Notes under the pieces: generated by a model
The model's database searches: none
Seen by the model: only the letters and a program-made list of their open reading frames with translations
Told to the model about the DNA's origin: nothing
Translations under genes and position numbers: made by a program
Part shown: piece by piece, positions 53,274 to 60,497 of the stretch
Layout: the number at the start of each line of letters is the position of its first letter
How positions within the stretch are numbered: position 1 is the stretch's first letter
IMG/VR virus record: IMGVR_UViG_3300036945_000847
Span: 1 to 64,000 of that record
DNA: 64,000 nt
Origin: a virus
Direction: 5' to 3' (one strand)

Positions 53274-53543
53274 ATGAGAATTGATACACTAATCAAACAA
53301 CTTGAGGAAAAGGGATTTATATTTCCCTCTTGCTTACAATGGACTCCTGCCGACATCAACCTTCGAATGATTGCTATCGGTCAGAAAGATTCACTTAAAA
53401 CGATGAGTCAGATGGATAAGAAAATGATTATGGATGACTTCTTTGCGGAATACGAAGATGACATCATAGAATTCATTAATCAAAAACTTGAAGACCATCT
53501 CGATGCATTGACCCATTATCAACCAGCTAACGAACCATTTTAA
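53274..53543 (+). CDS. 89-residue early protein
   Basis: MRIDTLIKQLEEKGFIF start and acidic helical end (FAEYEDDIIEFINQKLEDHL). Ends 2 bases before the next methylase-like gene, so likely coupled. Function unknown. Confidence 0.6.
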   Translation: MRIDTLIKQLEEKGFIFPSCLQWTPADINLRMIAIGQKDSLKTMSQMDKKMIMDDFFAEYEDDIIEFINQKLEDHLDALTHYQPANEPF

Positions 53544-53545
53544 TT

Positions 53546-54169
53546 ATGAGAGTTTTAGAACTATTTGCGGGTAGCCGATCGATTGGCAAAGTATGTGATG
53601 AATTAGGACATGAGGTGTTCTCCTCTGACTGGACTCCGTTTGAAGGCATTGACTATGCTGTGGATATCAATCAATTTGATACCGATAAGGTACCATTCAT
53701 CCCGGACATGATATGGGCATCTCCTCCTTGTACTACATTCTCTGTTGCTTCTATAGGTAAGCATTGGGATATGAATCGGAGACCCAAAACTCAAGATGCT
53801 ATGATGGGCTTGCAAATCCTCAAAAAAACAATTGATATTGTTGAATACTATTTGACATTAAATCCCAACCTTATTTGGTACATCGAGAATCCTCGTGGTA
53901 TGATGCGTAAGATAGGTATGTGGGATGAAATACTTCACATCCGTAACACCATTACTTATTGTCAGTATGGCGATACACGAATGAAACCTACAGATATCTG
54001 GACCAACAATTACCAATGGCAACCCCGCACTGCTTGTAAGAATGGTATGTCTTGCCACATCTCTGCACCTCGAGGTAGTAGAACTGGTACACAAGGTCTG
54101 AAAGGTTCGTACTTACGATCGCAGATACCCTATGAATTGTGTAAGGAGATAATACTTTCAACAAGGTAA
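53546..54169 (+). CDS. Cytosine-methylase-like protein
   Basis: 207 residues. LELFAGSRSIGKVCDELG at 4-21 is motif I, WASPPCTTFSVAS at 58-70 has the catalytic-type Pro-Cys, YIENPRGMM near 110-118 has ENP, and RMKPTDIWTNN near 145. It is a compact C5-methylase-like phage protein. The target-recognition region is short. With the protein at 51279, it gives the phage two intact methylase-type genes against one broken one. Confidence 0.8.
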   Translation: MRVLELFAGSRSIGKVCDELGHEVFSSDWTPFEGIDYAVDINQFDTDKVPFIPDMIWASPPCTTFSVASIGKHWDMNRRPKTQDAMMGLQILKKTIDIVEYYLTLNPNLIWYIENPRGMMRKIGMWDEILHIRNTITYCQYGDTRMKPTDIWTNNYQWQPRTACKNGMSCHISAPRGSRTGTQGLKGSYLRSQIPYELCKEIILSTR

Positions 54170-54179
54170 TAAAAAAGAT

Positions 54180-54536
54180 ATGGAAAAAATAATAGAAAGA
54201 TTGTTAACCGTTGGATATGTTTCATACAACCCATTCACTATGGAAGAAAGAAACCATCGTTACTTAGTATCAACAGATGTATACGAATTCGATGAGACAT
54301 CTGTAGATACAATAACTGTAACAGATTATGTTATGAGCAAACATAACGATAGAGATAAACTATATACAGGCGATATGAAATCGAATTGTTTTTTGGAAAT
54401 CGGTGCTGAGAATTTTTTCTACAATATGAGTGTTGATTTATGCTTCGATAATAAACTCCAAGCCTTGAAGGTAGCTCAATCAATCGGTGCTGATGAAATC
54501 TACGATTTGTGGGAAGATAAATTTATCGATGTATGA
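54180..54536 (+). CDS. 118-residue early protein
   Basis: Starts MEKIIERLLTVGYVSYN, acidic and alpha/beta with an end EIYDLWEDKFIDV. Overlaps the next gene by 4 bases. No family recognised. Confidence 0.6.
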   Translation: MEKIIERLLTVGYVSYNPFTMEERNHRYLVSTDVYEFDETSVDTITVTDYVMSKHNDRDKLYTGDMKSNCFLEIGAENFFYNMSVDLCFDNKLQALKVAQSIGADEIYDLWEDKFIDV

Positions 54537-54814
54537 GCAGTTTTAATGTTTTGGTGGAGACTACCTTGTTCAATAAATTACTGACCAAGTTCAAGACCAG
54601 AAAGGCAACAACAGATGCAATCTCATTACGATTGGAACAGATGCTCAGAATGGAGCGCAGAAAAGTAATCATGGGTGAGACCACAGATACAAAAGTAACT
54701 GATGTGGAAGTTCATGTACCCGATTACCTATCTCCATATGTGAACGAGTATTGCATCAACAGAAACATAAGCAAGGCAGAACTGATAAAAAAGATAATAA
54801 CAAGAATGTTATGA
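54533..54814 (+). CDS. Possible ribbon-helix-helix type protein
   Basis: 93 residues: N-terminal FNVLVETTLFNKLLTKFKTR and C-terminal VHVPDYLSPYVNEYCINRNI then SKAELIKKII, a strand-helix-helix pattern like small DNA-binding regulators. It is followed with a 4-base overlap by the serine recombinase and may regulate it. The fold is inferred by eye. Confidence 0.55.
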   Translation: MSSFNVLVETTLFNKLLTKFKTRKATTDAISLRLEQMLRMERRKVIMGETTDTKVTDVEVHVPDYLSPYVNEYCINRNISKAELIKKIITRML

Positions 54815-55503
54815 AAGCAGTAGGATACATCCGGGTGAGTACGGATATGCAAGCAGATAAAGGTACATCCCTTGATAACCAGATAGCACGCATTAAGGAA
54901 TATGCTAAGGAAAAGGGGTTTACATTGGAAAATATCTTCCAAGATGCGGGTTATAGTGGAAGAAATACCAACAGACCTGGCTTCCAAGCCATGTTCAGCA
55001 GATTAAGGCAAGGTGGTGTGAATGCTGTTATAGTATGGCACAGCACACGTTTTGCTCGTAATTTGAAAGACAATATCATCCACATGGCTGAGTTGGAACA
55101 TCGTAAGATTAAATTCTATTCGATTGAAGAACCAATGATGTCGGGTTCGTCAGGTAAAGCGATGCGCAACTTGATGGCCGTATTTGCCGAATACCAATCA
55201 GATGTCACTGGTGACCATACACGATCGGTTAAGGCGAATTTAAAAAAGACTTTGAAGGTCTACTGCCCATACCCACCGCTTGGCTTTTCCAATAAGGATG
55301 GAGAACTCCAAGTAGATTGTGAGAGTATGCGCATTGTGGATCAAATTACCCACTTTTATGCAAGTGGTTTATCATTACATTCAATCGCCCAAGAACTTAA
55401 TAACCAAGGTTTGACTGGTTCTAAGGGTGGTAAGTTTTATACATCAACAATTCAAAAAATAATTAACAACCCTATATATGAAATACATAGAAACAAAAAT
55501 TAA
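54811..55503 (+). CDS. Serine recombinase (resolvase/integrase family)
   Basis: 230 residues. AVGYIRVSTDMQADKGTSLD has the nucleophile Ser10 with Arg8, and IVWHSTRFAR (Arg80, Arg83) is the second catalytic block. The C-terminal part (YPPLGFSN, HFYASGLSLHSIAQELNNQG, NPIYEI) is a shortened recombinase domain, far smaller than in large serine integrases. It may act as a DNA invertase or resolvase, or as an integrase of reduced size. No att sites were found. Start ATG at 54811 overlaps the upstream stop. Confidence 0.85.
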   Translation: MKAVGYIRVSTDMQADKGTSLDNQIARIKEYAKEKGFTLENIFQDAGYSGRNTNRPGFQAMFSRLRQGGVNAVIVWHSTRFARNLKDNIIHMAELEHRKIKFYSIEEPMMSGSSGKAMRNLMAVFAEYQSDVTGDHTRSVKANLKKTLKVYCPYPPLGFSNKDGELQVDCESMRIVDQITHFYASGLSLHSIAQELNNQGLTGSKGGKFYTSTIQKIINNPIYEIHRNKN

Positions 55504-55813
55504 CAGAGAGAAAAAACAAACTATTCTTGAGACAATAGAAGATGTAACAGGTGTTCCAAGAGAATACTTTGAATTCAAGAGAACCCGTAAGCCCGAAGAA
55601 GTTTTGCTGAGAACATTGTATGTCTATATGCTAAAAAAGACTACGGGATGGTCGCTGAATCAGATTGCCTATGCTGTAGGCTTGAAGGATCACACTGGTC
55701 CAATGGTTGCCTTAAGAAACATAGATGATTGGATGAGCGTACCGCAAGCTCACAAAGAAAAAATTGAACTGCTAACCCTAATAGAACAAGAATATGCAAA
55801 ACGAAATAGTTGA
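55478..55813 (+). CDS. DnaA domain-IV-like DNA-binding protein
   Basis: 111 residues. RKPEEVLLRTLYVYMLKKTT, GWSLNQIAYAVGLKDHTG (D71-H72-T73) and ALRNI match the DnaA C-terminal helix-turn-helix (AR-hAMYL...SLxxIGxxFGGRDHTTVxxAxxKI), which binds DnaA boxes. There is no AAA+ domain. It may mark the phage origin or compete with host DnaA. It overlaps the recombinase by 26 bases. Confidence 0.75.
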   Translation: MKYIETKINREKKQTILETIEDVTGVPREYFEFKRTRKPEEVLLRTLYVYMLKKTTGWSLNQIAYAVGLKDHTGPMVALRNIDDWMSVPQAHKEKIELLTLIEQEYAKRNS

Positions 55814-56105
55814 TCTCTTCGAGTACATCCTCGACCAGATAGAACCAAGATGGAGAACCAATGAGGCAGTAGTGGAAACATTGGAGAAAATCAAAGAAGG
55901 TAAGAACAAACGATTTACTCCTCCCGCATTGCATGAAGTTGCTTTAGAACTCAAGAGGCAGAATGTTCGCCATCCCAACGCACAAGCAGATAAGTTTTGG
56001 AACTTTTACGAATCTAAGAATTGGATGATTGGTAAGAATAAGATGAAGAATTGGAAAGCTGCCATCAAAACTTGGAACTTTGATAAAGATAATTTAATAC
56101 TATAG
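55794..56105 (+). CDS. 103-residue protein, basic C-terminal half
   Basis: MQNEIVDLFEYILDQIEPRW start, then LELKRQNVRHPNAQADKFWN and FYESKNWMIGKNKMKNWKAA, a pattern seen in replisome accessory proteins or primosomal domains of phages (KFxxYYxxKGWxxGKxxMKNWKAA). It ends in a TAG stop. Its position after the DnaA-like gene supports a replication role, as inference. Confidence 0.65.
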   Translation: MQNEIVDLFEYILDQIEPRWRTNEAVVETLEKIKEGKNKRFTPPALHEVALELKRQNVRHPNAQADKFWNFYESKNWMIGKNKMKNWKAAIKTWNFDKDNLIL

Positions 56106-56218
56106 TGAAAAATAAAGTAAAATCTATTATAATTGCATTTACATTTATATTCACCCTTGGTAGTTACCACATAGCGATAAAAAAGATAGAAAATGAAATA
56201 CATAGTAAATACAAATGA
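56105..56218 (+). CDS. Small membrane peptide with GTG start
   Basis: 37 residues beginning MKNKVKSIIIAFTFIFTLGS, a basic N-terminus and one hydrophobic segment. It may be a signal anchor or a spanin-type piece. It overlaps the muramidase-like gene by 26 bases, so a lysis link is plausible. Confidence 0.45.
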   Translation: MKNKVKSIIIAFTFIFTLGSYHIAIKKIENEIHSKYK

Positions 56219-56696
56219 TTTAGATGTTCGAGAATTCAAAACGAACTATACCAAACGCATATTGCTTTACGGCTTGGTTACTATGCTGGTCGGTTGTAAT
56301 ATATATTTATTTGGTCGTAAGGAATCCATAAAAGTGATATACAAAAAATGGACAGCGATTGATACTGTGAGTGTTGATTTACCCATCGATGAACTCGCCT
56401 GGACCAACTACTTAGTGGAGCAAGGTTGTGTACTGCCGAATATCTGCATCGCCCAAGCCAAAGTAGAGAGTGGGTTCTGTAAAAGTAATGTGGCGAAGAA
56501 GGCTCACAATCCATTTGGTATTACCTACCATAAATGCAACTATGTAGATGGCAAACATGGTGTATATGCCAACTATAAGACTTGGAAGGATGCCATCCGG
56601 TGCTACATACACATTCAAGACAATTACTTAAAAAATATAAACGGAAAATATGCAACAGATCCAAATTATGTTCAAGCCATTAAAAATGTTAAGTAA
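56193..56696 (+). CDS. Membrane-anchored glucosaminidase/muramidase-like lysin
   Basis: 167 residues. A transmembrane segment at about 22-41 follows a basic N-terminus, then IAQAKVESGF (Glu92 as proton donor), HNPFGIT and GVYANYKTWKDAIRCYIHIQ, the signature of Bax/flagellar-type N-acetylglucosaminidases. The enzyme would cut peptidoglycan glycans from the periplasmic side. The anchor suggests a signal-arrest-release route. The C-terminus is short against the family. Confidence 0.8.
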   Translation: MKYIVNTNDLDVREFKTNYTKRILLYGLVTMLVGCNIYLFGRKESIKVIYKKWTAIDTVSVDLPIDELAWTNYLVEQGCVLPNICIAQAKVESGFCKSNVAKKAHNPFGITYHKCNYVDGKHGVYANYKTWKDAIRCYIHIQDNYLKNINGKYATDPNYVQAIKNVK

Positions 56697-56886
56697 GTTA
56701 TTCGCCAAGGAAGAAATGCCAGAGGCACAACCTTACGTATTTGAGTACGATAGACCAGTACCAAATTTCAATGAATTCACACAAAATTTAATCAAACACA
56801 GATATGACACCAAACGACATTCAACAACTGATGAATTTGCTCCACAGACTTCAAAGAGAGGTAGAGCAGTTAAGGGAACAAATTAA
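56686..56886 (+). CDS. Short protein after the lysin
   Basis: 66 residues from the ATG at 56686, with PYVFEYDRPVPNFNEFTQNL. The final third overlaps a coiled-coil frame and has a basic, low-information composition. The function is unknown and coding is only moderately supported. Confidence 0.45.
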   Translation: MLSKLFAKEEMPEAQPYVFEYDRPVPNFNEFTQNLIKHRYDTKRHSTTDEFAPQTSKRGRAVKGTN

Positions 56887-56950
56887 AAGATTAGAAGAAA
56901 AAATAGAACTTTATGAAGGCGATACTGGAATTCAACTTGCCGGAGGATAA
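56804..56950 (+). CDS. 48-residue coiled-coil peptide
   Basis: MTPNDIQQLMNLLHRLQREV continues as EQLREQIKRLEEKIELYEG, a clean heptad pattern that is unlikely in a shadow frame. It overlaps the previous gene by 83 bases and the next by 38. Function unknown. Confidence 0.5.
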   Translation: MTPNDIQQLMNLLHRLQREVEQLREQIKRLEEKIELYEGDTGIQLAGG

Positions 56951-57140
56951 TAACGAATTTACTTTGGCTGTTAACGCATCCAAGTGGTATAGTTTAGCGT
57001 GGGAATTAGATCAGCACTTACGGTCTCAGACCAAGTACGCTCCTGATTCCATGCCCGATGAATACCACAAGGCTCTTAAGGATACACGAAAGAAATTGTA
57101 TGAGATACTCAATGAGGAAGGCTTGCTATTTAACTTATGA
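56913..57140 (+). CDS. Conserved small phage protein (ILEFNLPED type)
   Basis: 75 residues. MKAILEFNLPEDNNEFTLAV, then SKWYSLAWELDQHLRSQTKY. This pattern recurs in many phages, often close to ThyX or replication genes, with unknown function. Overlaps its downstream gene by 4 bases. Confidence 0.75.
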   Translation: MKAILEFNLPEDNNEFTLAVNASKWYSLAWELDQHLRSQTKYAPDSMPDEYHKALKDTRKKLYEILNEEGLLFNL

Positions 57141-57274
57141 ACGCTAGAGTAGTTAAGGCCACAGTTAACAGAGTAGATGTGTGGCGAGTGTATTACAACC
57201 AAGAATTATTCGCCACGTTTGATACGGAGTATTCTGCTCGGTTATGTGCTGATTACTTAAATGAGAACTATTAA
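57137..57274 (+). CDS. 45-residue protein
   Basis: MNARVVKATVNRVDVWRVYY then FATFDTEYSARLCADYLNEN, an SH3-like or small beta-alpha unit. ATGA overlap with the previous stop. Function unknown. Confidence 0.6.
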   Translation: MNARVVKATVNRVDVWRVYYNQELFATFDTEYSARLCADYLNENY

Positions 57275-57290
57275 TAACAAAACACAAAAT

Positions 57291-57911
57291 ATGAAGAACA
57301 AAGTTGAACTATTGGGCTACTATGGTAGCGACCAAGTAATAGCACAGTCCGCTTGGACATCTACATCTCGTGAGTTAAGCGAGGACAAATTAGCACGCAT
57401 CCCTAAGTTGATCGAGATGCTGTGGACAGAGGGCCACGAGACACCATTCGAGAAAGGTAGCGTACACTTCTTGGTAACGTGCGACATCGCATCACACATT
57501 CATCTGCTGAAGCACCGGATCGCATCAATCAATGCCGAGTCGGCCAGGTACAAGGAGTTGAAGGAGGACAAGTTTTATTTGCCAGAGGATTGGAGTGGTA
57601 CACACTGGGATGCTATGTTGTACGCAAAAACAATTGAGATGAATGGTCTTTACCATAAATGCCTTGAAGAGTTAACGCCTGTGCTTGGTCGCAAGAGAGC
57701 CAAGGAGAGTGCACGATTCTTCAAGACATACAACTCTCAGATAACCGCTGATGTGCAATTCAATATGCGTTCATTTGCTAACTTTCTTAAACTTCGGGCC
57801 TCAGAGCACGCACAGGTCGAGATACGAGACATCGCATGGGAGATGTTACTACTGGTACAGGGCATCGAGGGAAACCCATTCAAGCACACACTTAAAATGA
57901 TAAAACCATGA
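57291..57911 (+). CDS. thyX: Flavin-dependent thymidylate synthase
   Basis: 206 residues. KHRIASINAESARY at 74-87 is the ThyX signature RHRxxSxNExSxRY, with the first Arg replaced by Lys. PFEKGSVHFLVTCDIASHIH at 52-71 holds the conserved His/Phe positions. ThyX makes dTMP from dUMP with FAD and methylene-tetrahydrofolate. The ATG at 57291 is chosen over 57261, which overlaps the preceding gene. It complements RNR and MazG at the left end. Confidence 0.9.
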   Translation: MKNKVELLGYYGSDQVIAQSAWTSTSRELSEDKLARIPKLIEMLWTEGHETPFEKGSVHFLVTCDIASHIHLLKHRIASINAESARYKELKEDKFYLPEDWSGTHWDAMLYAKTIEMNGLYHKCLEELTPVLGRKRAKESARFFKTYNSQITADVQFNMRSFANFLKLRASEHAQVEIRDIAWEMLLLVQGIEGNPFKHTLKMIKP

Positions 57912-58132
57912 CACCACAAGAGAAAGCAAACGAATTAGTACATAAAATGCAACTAGATTGGGGGTGTAATTGCTGCCACAATGATTGGGTAAAAGAATGT
58001 GCGGGGATTGCGGTTGAGGAATTAATAATGGCACACAATAAAATGAAAGATTTTTTATTTGATGAAATTGGGTATTTAATTACTACCCCCGATTATTGGC
58101 AACAAGTAAAAAAAGAAATAGAAAAACTATGA
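57908..58132 (+). CDS. 74-residue Cys-containing protein
   Basis: MTPQEKANELVHKMQLDWGC then NCCHNDWVKECAGIAVEELI, a short helical protein common among Bacteroidota phages and prophages with no known role. Overlaps both neighbours by 4 bases. Confidence 0.65.
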   Translation: MTPQEKANELVHKMQLDWGCNCCHNDWVKECAGIAVEELIMAHNKMKDFLFDEIGYLITTPDYWQQVKKEIEKL

Positions 58133-58305
58133 TACTAAGAGTTAAACACAAAGACACCGAGATTGAAATTGATGACAATAATGGTGAAACAACCATCAAA
58201 TATTCAACTAGCGAATTAATTAAAATGCTTGAAAAAATGTCACTAGAAATTCAAGCAATAGAAAACAACTATAATCAAATAACATACGAAAATGAAACAA
58301 ACTAG
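58129..58305 (+). CDS. 58-residue protein
   Basis: Starts MILRVKHKDTEIEIDDNNGE and continues with helices. The ATG overlaps the upstream TGA. An earlier ATG at 58096 lies inside the previous gene. Unknown function. Confidence 0.55.
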   Translation: MILRVKHKDTEIEIDDNNGETTIKYSTSELIKMLEKMSLEIQAIENNYNQITYENETN

Positions 58306-58510
58306 CAAAGAGTGGTTAGAAGATATAGGAACAATTATCGCTCAACCAAAACCAAAAAAAATAGTAGGATGGTATTGCTTATCAAGTAAGATTAAAGTAA
58401 ATACTATTGCATTTGTTACATATAGTAAGCCTAACTTTATTAAAAGATTCTTTATGAGAACCTTACTAGACTTTTATTGGGTTAAAGACACAAACAATGA
58501 CAAACAATAA
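58292..58510 (+). CDS. 72-residue protein with hydrophobic patches
   Basis: MKQTSKEWLEDIGTIIAQPK start, then a hydrophobic end FMRTLLDFYWVKDTN. Overlaps the next gene by 14 bases. Not recognised. Confidence 0.55.
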   Translation: MKQTSKEWLEDIGTIIAQPKPKKIVGWYCLSSKIKVNTIAFVTYSKPNFIKRFFMRTLLDFYWVKDTNNDKQ

Positions 58511-58766
58511 ACAACAAACGGCATTACAAGAGCATATTGCATGGCTCAAAAAACAATTACAACAATGTATTGATGATGGATATTCAAGTAGTTGGATTTA
58601 CGCTTACCAATTAGCAATTGACAATGCTGAATTAATGCTTGATGTGGAAAAAAAGCAAATAAAGGAAGCAGTTTGGAGAAATTTGCCTATTGAAGATGGG
58701 GTAATGACTGCGGTACAAAAAGCCGAACACTACTACAACGAAACATACGGAGGAGGTAAGCAATGA
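58497..58766 (+). CDS. 89-residue protein, MTNNKQ family member 1
   Basis: MTNNKQQTALQEHIAWLKKQ, ending HYYNETYGGGKQ. The start and end are shared with the gene at 59087, so the two are paralogues or carry common coupling sequences. The last codons include a GGAGG that is the ribosome site of the next gene. Similar to short Bacteroidota phage proteins, unknown function. Confidence 0.65.
   Translation: MTNNKQQTALQEHIAWLKKQLQQCIDDGYSSSWIYAYQLAIDNAELMLDVEKKQIKEAVWRNLPIEDGVMTAVQKAEHYYNETYGGGKQ
58752..58756 (+). promoter_or_regulatory. Strong Shine-Dalgarno for the 58763 gene
   Basis: GGAGG 6 bases before the ATG and inside the upstream gene end. This is unusual in a genome where most starts lack any SD. 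Further copies lie at 58970, 59360, 59649 and 59857. Confidence 0.7.
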
Positions 58767-58984
58767 AACTATACACAGAAGAAGAAGTAGTAAGAGCAAT
58801 TGAATTAAGTGATGGCCGTTCAACAGATGAAGTATTGGCAGGATTAACACCCATTGAACTACCAACTGATAAGGAAATAAGGGAAGTTATTCAACCATTC
58901 CAAAATGAAATGGACGATTTTGATTTGGGATTTAGAAATGGTGTACAATGGTTAAGAGAAAAAATACAAGGAGGTGAGCAATGA
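58763..58984 (+). CDS. 73-residue acidic protein
   Basis: MKLYTEEEVVRAIELSDGRS start and NEMDDFDLGFRNGVQWLREK end, a short helical pattern typical of phage proteins with KLYTEEQVR starts. SD GGAGG at 58752. Overlaps the next start by 4 bases. Unknown function. Confidence 0.65.
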   Translation: MKLYTEEEVVRAIELSDGRSTDEVLAGLTPIELPTDKEIREVIQPFQNEMDDFDLGFRNGVQWLREKIQGGEQ

Positions 58985-59100
58985 GCAACGAAATGGCATC
59001 TATTTTAATAATAACAATATCAATAGGCACAATGAAAATATCTTATTGGTTAAAAGAAATTTGTAAAATTTTAAGAGATAAAGCAAATGACAAACAATAA
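58981..59100 (+). CDS. 39-residue peptide with membrane segment
   Basis: MSNEMASILIITISIGTMKI then basic SYWLKEICKILRDKAND. A GGAGG at 58970-58974 precedes the ATG. A single-pass or amphipathic peptide. Confidence 0.5.
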   Translation: MSNEMASILIITISIGTMKISYWLKEICKILRDKANDKQ

Positions 59101-59377
59101 ACAACTGACGGCAGTGGACATTATCTATCAGGGGATGAGTGATAAAATAGTTATGCAAGATGTAAACAAAGCATTAATTTGTATTCATATTTCACATGAC
59201 GATTTTATCAAACTACATAGACAAGCCAAAGAAATGGAGAAGGAAAAACACGAAAAATTCAACAAGTTTCTTAACGATGAAAAGCAATTGAAAATCTCTA
59301 ATTTGAAAACAATAGAAAGAATACAATGGTATTACAACATTTATTTTAACGAAACCTACGGAGGAACCAAGCAATGA
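59087..59377 (+). CDS. 96-residue protein, MTNNKQ family member 2
   Basis: MTNNKQLTAVDIIYQGMSDK start and NETYGGTKQ end, related to the gene at 58497. The middle (KALICIHISHDDFIKLHRQA) differs. Overlaps both neighbours. Confidence 0.6.
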   Translation: MTNNKQLTAVDIIYQGMSDKIVMQDVNKALICIHISHDDFIKLHRQAKEMEKEKHEKFNKFLNDEKQLKISNLKTIERIQWYYNIYFNETYGGTKQ

Positions 59378-59481
59378 AACTATTCACACAACATCAATTG
59401 CTAAACACTGCCGAGGCAATCAAAAATTACTACGAGAATAATCCAGATACTGCACAAGAAATGGTAAAAAACATCTTATGA
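59374..59481 (+). CDS. 35-residue protein
   Basis: MKLFTQHQLLNTAEAIKNYY, then ENNPDTAQEMVKNIL. Helical and preceded by GGAGG at 59360-59364. Overlaps the next ATG (ATGA). Confidence 0.5.
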   Translation: MKLFTQHQLLNTAEAIKNYYENNPDTAQEMVKNIL

Positions 59482-59666
59482 ATTTGGCACCCGTTACCAC
59501 AAAAAGAACTCTCATCATCTACAATACCAAAGAAACAACGGAAGAAGAAGCAAGGCATCTATTAGAGATTCTAAATTGTGATGATTCAACTTTATGGGAT
59601 AACGCAGACCATTGCGGAGTTCAAGTAATTGAAGTACCATTAACCTACGGAGGATGTGAGCAATGA
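59478..59666 (+). CDS. 62-residue protein
   Basis: MNLAPVTTKRTLIIYNTKET start and VIEVPLTYGGCEQ end. The TYGG-EQ end recurs in this cassette because it contains the GGAGG for the next gene. Unknown function. Confidence 0.55.
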   Translation: MNLAPVTTKRTLIIYNTKETTEEEARHLLEILNCDDSTLWDNADHCGVQVIEVPLTYGGCEQ

Positions 59667-59878
59667 TTAGGATAGTGGTACACGATAAGCAATGGTTCAT
59701 TGACAGGATAGGCAAAAGGGTATACAGGGAAAACAATATCTGTAACTGTAAGGTTTGCGTTAATGTACACGAACATGGCTTAATCATCACCGATGAACAA
59801 CACGCAATTTATTTATATGATTGCCAAGAATTAGATTTAATTTATTACGATAAAAAGGAGGTGAGCAATGAAAAGTAA
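59663..59878 (+). CDS. 71-residue Cys-containing protein
   Basis: MIRIVVHDKQWFIDRIGKRV start, NNICNCKVCVNVHEHGLIIT in the middle with a CxCxxC cluster that may bind metal. SD GGAGG at 59649-59653. Unknown family. Confidence 0.6.
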   Translation: MIRIVVHDKQWFIDRIGKRVYRENNICNCKVCVNVHEHGLIITDEQHAIYLYDCQELDLIYYDKKEVSNEK

Positions 59879-60059
59879 AAACTTAGCGGTGCTATTAACA
59901 GCATTATTTATTTTGATCACCTTTGCGATTGTAGTTGCGCACACTCTTGAAGAAGGGGTTGCCATTGTATGCTTGGTCTCATTGGCTTTTATTCTTTTTT
60001 ATGGTTTATTATCTTCCATGCACGAACTAATTAAACTTACAAGAGATGAGCAAGATTGA
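59868..60059 (+). CDS. 63-residue two-segment membrane protein
   Basis: MKSKNLAVLLTALFILITFA and GVAIVCLVSLAFILFYGLLS are hydrophobic, followed by MHELIKLTRDEQD. SD GGAGG at 59857-59861. Role unknown. Third holin-like candidate in the window. Confidence 0.6.
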   Translation: MKSKNLAVLLTALFILITFAIVVAHTLEEGVAIVCLVSLAFILFYGLLSSMHELIKLTRDEQD

Positions 60060-60339
60060 ACAGACTACAATACACCTAGCAGAGCCACACTATAAACTGA
60101 CTCGTGAGGATGATGAGTTGGTTAAGTATTCTAACGATGTGATGTGGCTAGAGTGGAACGAAGAAGGTCACTGGAAGGATAGACATAGCGAGCCAGCGGT
60201 GGGTCGATCTCTACTGATGTCTCCCTTTAACGATGCTTTTACGTGGATGACTACAGAAATCACAGAGATACTGCATGAAGATGCTAATTTCATCAGATTT
60301 AAAACTAAGAACAGCACCTACAGACTATGCAAGATTTAG
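60046..60339 (+). CDS. 97-residue protein of the replication operon
   Basis: Aromatic and acidic (VMWLEWNEEGHWKDRHSEPA, FTWMTTEITEILHEDANFIR). Reads like small phage proteins in replication operons but I know no function. Overlaps both neighbours by 14 and 13 bases. Confidence 0.6.
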   Translation: MSKIEQTTIHLAEPHYKLTREDDELVKYSNDVMWLEWNEEGHWKDRHSEPAVGRSLLMSPFNDAFTWMTTEITEILHEDANFIRFKTKNSTYRLCKI

Positions 60340-60497
60340 ATTTGTACGGACTCACGCCAAGACAGTATGCTGTACTCATTCTCCGGGATGAATTGAAATA
60401 CTCTTGGGAGAAATGTGGTCGTAGATTGGGTATCAGCCGTTACGCAGCACGGGAATTGTTCAAGAGGGCAATGATGAAGGAGTATGAGAAGGGATGA
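60327..60497 (+). CDS. 56-residue HTH-like protein
   Basis: MQDLDLYGLTPRQYAVLILR then WEKCGRRLGISRYAARELFK, a sigma-4-like helix-turn-helix pattern. It may be a small transcription regulator before the primase gene. Overlaps neighbours on both sides. Confidence 0.6.
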   Translation: MQDLDLYGLTPRQYAVLILRDELKYSWEKCGRRLGISRYAARELFKRAMMKEYEKG

